Positions 6,012 through 8,184 of a DNA stretch of 8,184 nt are shown here, piece after piece; position 1 is the first letter of the stretch; each line of letters opens with the position of its first letter. The notes under the pieces are model-generated. The model did not search any database. It was not told the DNA's origin and saw only the letters and a list, made by a program, of their open reading frames with translations. The DNA is from Rhodoferax sp. (lineage in GTDB: Bacteria; Pseudomonadota; Gammaproteobacteria; Burkholderiales; Burkholderiaceae_C). The DNA lies in the NCBI GenBank assembly GCA_028711355.1, contig JAQTSL010000157.1, positions 1-8,184 on the forward strand, given 5' to 3'. A program made the translations under genes and the position numbers.

Positions 6012-7901
6012 CTAAGCCACGCTCCCACTCGGTGAAAGTATGAATTCCCCCATCCCTGCGTTGGTTTGATGCGTAACCTCCACGACCCTTGATATTCCAC
6101 CTAGTAATTCGGCTATCCGAATCTGAGCCTGAAACTGGCGAGTTGATGGTCTAGTCAGCGATATCACGCTGAATACCTTTGACGTGTTCTTCTGGACAAT
6201 TGCAAGATGGTTTTGCAACTGCGGTAATTCCCAAGCTGAGTTAGAGATTAAAGCTGACTGAAGTTCATGGATGAACCTGCTCAAGTAGTCCCGTAATACG
6301 GTGTCGAGGTCGACGTTGACCTTCCCCGGCAGGAGGTTTGAGACTGCAAACAAGTCTGTATAACGTGTTGCAAGTTCTTTTTCCGTTCTGATGGCTGAGA
6401 GGTAGTCAAGTTCAGCTGCAACGGCGAGCCGTTTCTGATCGTCAGGCAATACGTATGGGTCACCTGAGTAGGAAGGCAAATATCGTTCAAGTGTGCCGCC
6501 AGCAAGTAGGTGCACATTCTTCAGACGTAATACCTGGACCAACTGAGCAAGTCTGCCTTCAATGCCCGCAACAGACGCAGAATCAAGCATCGCGACAACC
6601 TCTGAACGAAATCGACTTATGGCGGTCAGGACTGCCACTCTGGCTTTCGCAATTGCCGGAGTTTGCCAGTCTGCTTTAGGGCCGGAATTGTGTAGGAGCT
6701 GAAGGAGATTATGTGCAGCGTTGGTGATTGGCAAATCAAGCAGGGTATCAATAGCGCGGGTTAGTGCGCGATCAAGTTCGCCACAATAGCGTGAAAAGTC
6801 GGAACCAACACCAGCTGCGGCAAGAAAGTGCTGAATTTGCTCGTCGGACCGAACACAGGCACGTAAATTTCCAGAGAAGAGGCTGTCTAAATCATAGACA
6901 AAGTGCGCAGTTTTCCCGAGTATTAAGCACAGCTCCAAATAGCGGTTTACTTCTTCACACCCTCCCGCGTCAATGATGCAGCTCCCTGCACCGGCCACCG
7001 AAACTCCCCTTGCTTCCTGCAGATTTGCAAGCAGCTGAGCATCAAGTATCCCTTCTACAAATATCGGGTTGTCTGAAAAGAAGAGTTGTTTGTGATGGAC
7101 GTTCAGTCGCGGGACTAGCGATGTCAGCCTGGTGGAGGTGCTTTCGTCGAGGTCGAACAGTTGGCGTGGGGGCAGATGAGTCGAAGAGAAAGAAATAACC
7201 GATTTGACGTCCTGAATAGAACGAAAGTCCAGAATAAAAGGCGAGTGAGTGATCAGGAAGATGATCTTTTTGTTCGTTCCGGCAGTCGGTGAGCCCGCCA
7301 CTTTCCGAACTTCGTGCATGAAAAAGGCTTGGAACTGTGGATGGAGGTTTAGCTCGGGTTCATCAATGATGAGATATTGATGCTCGTCGTCGTATAGATG
7401 CGTTAGCAGAACAAACAGTTCTTTTATTCCATGGCACTCATCTCTATCTAGTCGATACGAATTGCCGGTTGTCCCGATACTCGCGAAGGCCTGAAGTTTT
7501 CCAGAATCCCACTCCAGCCGAATTTTTCTATTGAACAAGTGACTGAGTGTCGCTTCTACTTGAATTCTTAGATCCATGCGCTCTTCAAGGAGCACGATGG
7601 TGTCAATTCCCATCCCTTGCTGTCCAGCATTCTTAAAATGACTGAAGTGCTCCTTTGCTAAGCCACCCGAAAAATGGTCGCCAAATATGTTCCTTAGCGA
7701 GTTGTTTTGCTCCATTCCGGAAAGGCGATCCGTCCCTAGTAATCTGGAATTCGGTAGCTGACCACGCAAATTCGCTGCGAATCGAGACTTACCACTACCG
7801 TTTGGCCCAACCAAGAAGTTGATAAATCCAACTCGTGAAGTTGAAAAAGTGGTTTGCTGCCAAGGTTCCGGAAGTGGAAAGCTAAGGGATTGAGGGAACA
7901 T
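6012..7901 (-). CDS. OLD-family AAA ATPase with C-terminal TOPRIM nuclease domain
   Basis: OLD proteins couple an ABC-type ATPase to a TOPRIM metal-dependent nuclease. Known relatives include P2 Old and Gabija GajA, and many act in phage defence. In this 629-residue product the ATPase shows Walker A GPNGSGKS (residues 32-39), a signature-like ECHGIKELFVLL (155-166), Walker B YLIIDEPELNLHP (176-188, D180/E181) and the histidine switch LITHSP (217-221, H219). The TOPRIM part shows VEGILD (282-287, E283), a glycine turn GAGSCIIDAGG (304-314) and YDLD (336-339, D337/D339). A later LERYL (471-475) may supply the C-terminal acidic residue. A mainly helical stretch (about 345-455) separates them. 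All key ATPase and nuclease residues are present, so the gene looks intact. The ATG at 7901 is the first start after an upstream in-frame TAA, but its ribosome site is poor. No helicase or other partner is adjacent. GC is much lower than in the nif genes, suggesting transfer. The exact subfamily and target are not determinable here. Confidence 0.88.
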   Translation of the reverse strand: MFPQSLSFPLPEPWQQTTFSTSRVGFINFLVGPNGSGKSRFAANLRGQLPNSRLLGTDRLSGMEQNNSLRNIFGDHFSGGLAKEHFSHFKNAGQQGMGIDTIVLLEERMDLRIQVEATLSHLFNRKIRLEWDSGKLQAFASIGTTGNSYRLDRDECHGIKELFVLLTHLYDDEHQYLIIDEPELNLHPQFQAFFMHEVRKVAGSPTAGTNKKIIFLITHSPFILDFRSIQDVKSVISFSSTHLPPRQLFDLDESTSTRLTSLVPRLNVHHKQLFFSDNPIFVEGILDAQLLANLQEARGVSVAGAGSCIIDAGGCEEVNRYLELCLILGKTAHFVYDLDSLFSGNLRACVRSDEQIQHFLAAAGVGSDFSRYCGELDRALTRAIDTLLDLPITNAAHNLLQLLHNSGPKADWQTPAIAKARVAVLTAISRFRSEVVAMLDSASVAGIEGRLAQLVQVLRLKNVHLLAGGTLERYLPSYSGDPYVLPDDQKRLAVAAELDYLSAIRTEKELATRYTDLFAVSNLLPGKVNVDLDTVLRDYLSRFIHELQSALISNSAWELPQLQNHLAIVQKNTSKVFSVISLTRPSTRQFQAQIRIAELLGGISRVVEVTHQTNAGMGEFILSPSGSVA

Positions 7902-7978
7902 GATCTGGTGGGGTGATGATGGAAATTGCGCGACTTAGCGTGATGGTTAGGCAAATTTTGTTTGATTCAGAAATTTCA

Positions 7979-7998
7979 ATATCCCCATTTCAGGATAT
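7979..7998. promoter_or_regulatory. Inverted repeat upstream of the OLD gene, possible operator
   Basis: ATATCC (7979-7984) and GGATAT (7993-7998) are perfect inverted copies separated by 8 bp, giving a 20 bp dyad about 80-100 bp before the OLD start codon. It overlaps the weak candidate promoter. The position and size suit a dimeric regulator site, but there is only one copy and chance is possible. Confidence 0.3.
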
Positions 7999-8097
7999 GT
8001 AAAGAAAGAAACTGATGATTGCTGGATTGCAGTGTACCCACCTGATGCATAAGCCTTAAACTTCAGCTATTGGGGCCTGAACCATTCGTAGTCGACT

Positions 8098-8159
8098 TCC
8101 GCTTTGGGTCGGCAACAGCAACGGGCCAGAGGCGGACATCCGACAAAGTCTGCTTTGGG
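8098..8159. repeat. Direct repeats TCYGCTTTGGG with related GCGGACA motif
   Basis: TCCGCTTTGGG (8098-8108) recurs as TCTGCTTTGGG (8149-8159), 51 bp apart. Between them GCGGACA (8132-8138) repeats the motif at 5956-5962. The arrangement resembles degenerate non-coding dispersed repeats and continues toward the right edge. Confidence 0.4.
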
Positions 8160-8184
8160 CGTGGTAAACCGATCAATGAAACAG

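Larger units (their letters stand above)
7902..8184. other. AT-rich upstream region of the OLD gene, no gene seen
   Basis: No convincing coding region is present. Plus-strand reading gives only a 14-codon frame near 8018. The first 140 bp are AT-rich and should contain the promoter of the OLD gene. A minus-strand TTTACA followed about 15 bp later by GATATT is the best sigma-70-like guess but has short spacing. The right end becomes GC-richer and holds short repeats. Confidence 0.5.

Noticed and set aside
6012..7901. Gabija system (GajA)
   Set aside because: The domain order is compatible, but there is no UvrD/PcrA-like GajB on either side within the window, so only the broader OLD-family call is supportable.
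8018..8062. 14-codon plus-strand frame starting ATGATTGCTGGA
   Set aside because: It is too short, with no homology or convincing ribosome site.

Overview
The window reads as part of a nitrogen-fixation island in a high-GC bacterium, most likely a betaproteobacterium of the order Burkholderiales. This lineage call is an inference from GC content, codon use and gene order. A single-gene OLD-family nuclease of different base composition lies to its right. Every convincing intact gene is on the minus strand.

Right to left on the minus strand, positions 5096 to 1 form a tightly packed operon: nifV (homocitrate synthase), nifW (nitrogenase protection factor), apbE (FAD:protein FMN transferase), an RseC-family membrane protein, rnfA, rnfB and the first 248 codons of rnfC, which runs off the left edge. 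Junctions are 5 nt, 0 nt (TGA directly followed by ATG), ATGA overlap, TAATG overlap, ATGA overlap and 12 nt, so translational coupling is likely. Upstream of nifV is a textbook sigma-54 element (TGGCACG-N4-TTGCA, 5140-5125) and a NifA upstream activator site (TGT-N10-ACA, 5245-5260) at the expected distance. The logic is coherent. NifV makes homocitrate for FeMo-co, NifW guards the MoFe protein, and Rnf uses the ion-motive force to drive electrons onto ferredoxin/flavodoxin for nitrogenase. ApbE attaches FMN covalently to Rnf subunits (RnfG/RnfD, expected off the left edge), and the RseC-type protein probably belongs to Rnf/Rsx function.

From about 5300 to 5713 on the plus strand is a decayed DJ-1/PfpI-type gene: an N-terminal fragment, an internal deletion with frame change, then a C-terminal part with an in-frame TAG. 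From 5714 to 6011 there is no gene, but there are short degenerate repeats (CGAAGCGGTCATTC-like) and small palindromes.

Positions 7901 to 6012 (minus) encode a 629-residue protein with an ABC-type ATPase N-terminus and a TOPRIM domain, the OLD nuclease architecture. It has no helicase or other partner in the window and about 42-47% GC in sampled lines, against about 67% in a sampled nifV line. It looks like a horizontally acquired defence or DNA-processing gene. Positions 7902-8184 are AT-rich intergenic DNA with a palindrome and short repeats related in style to those on the other side of the nuclease gene.
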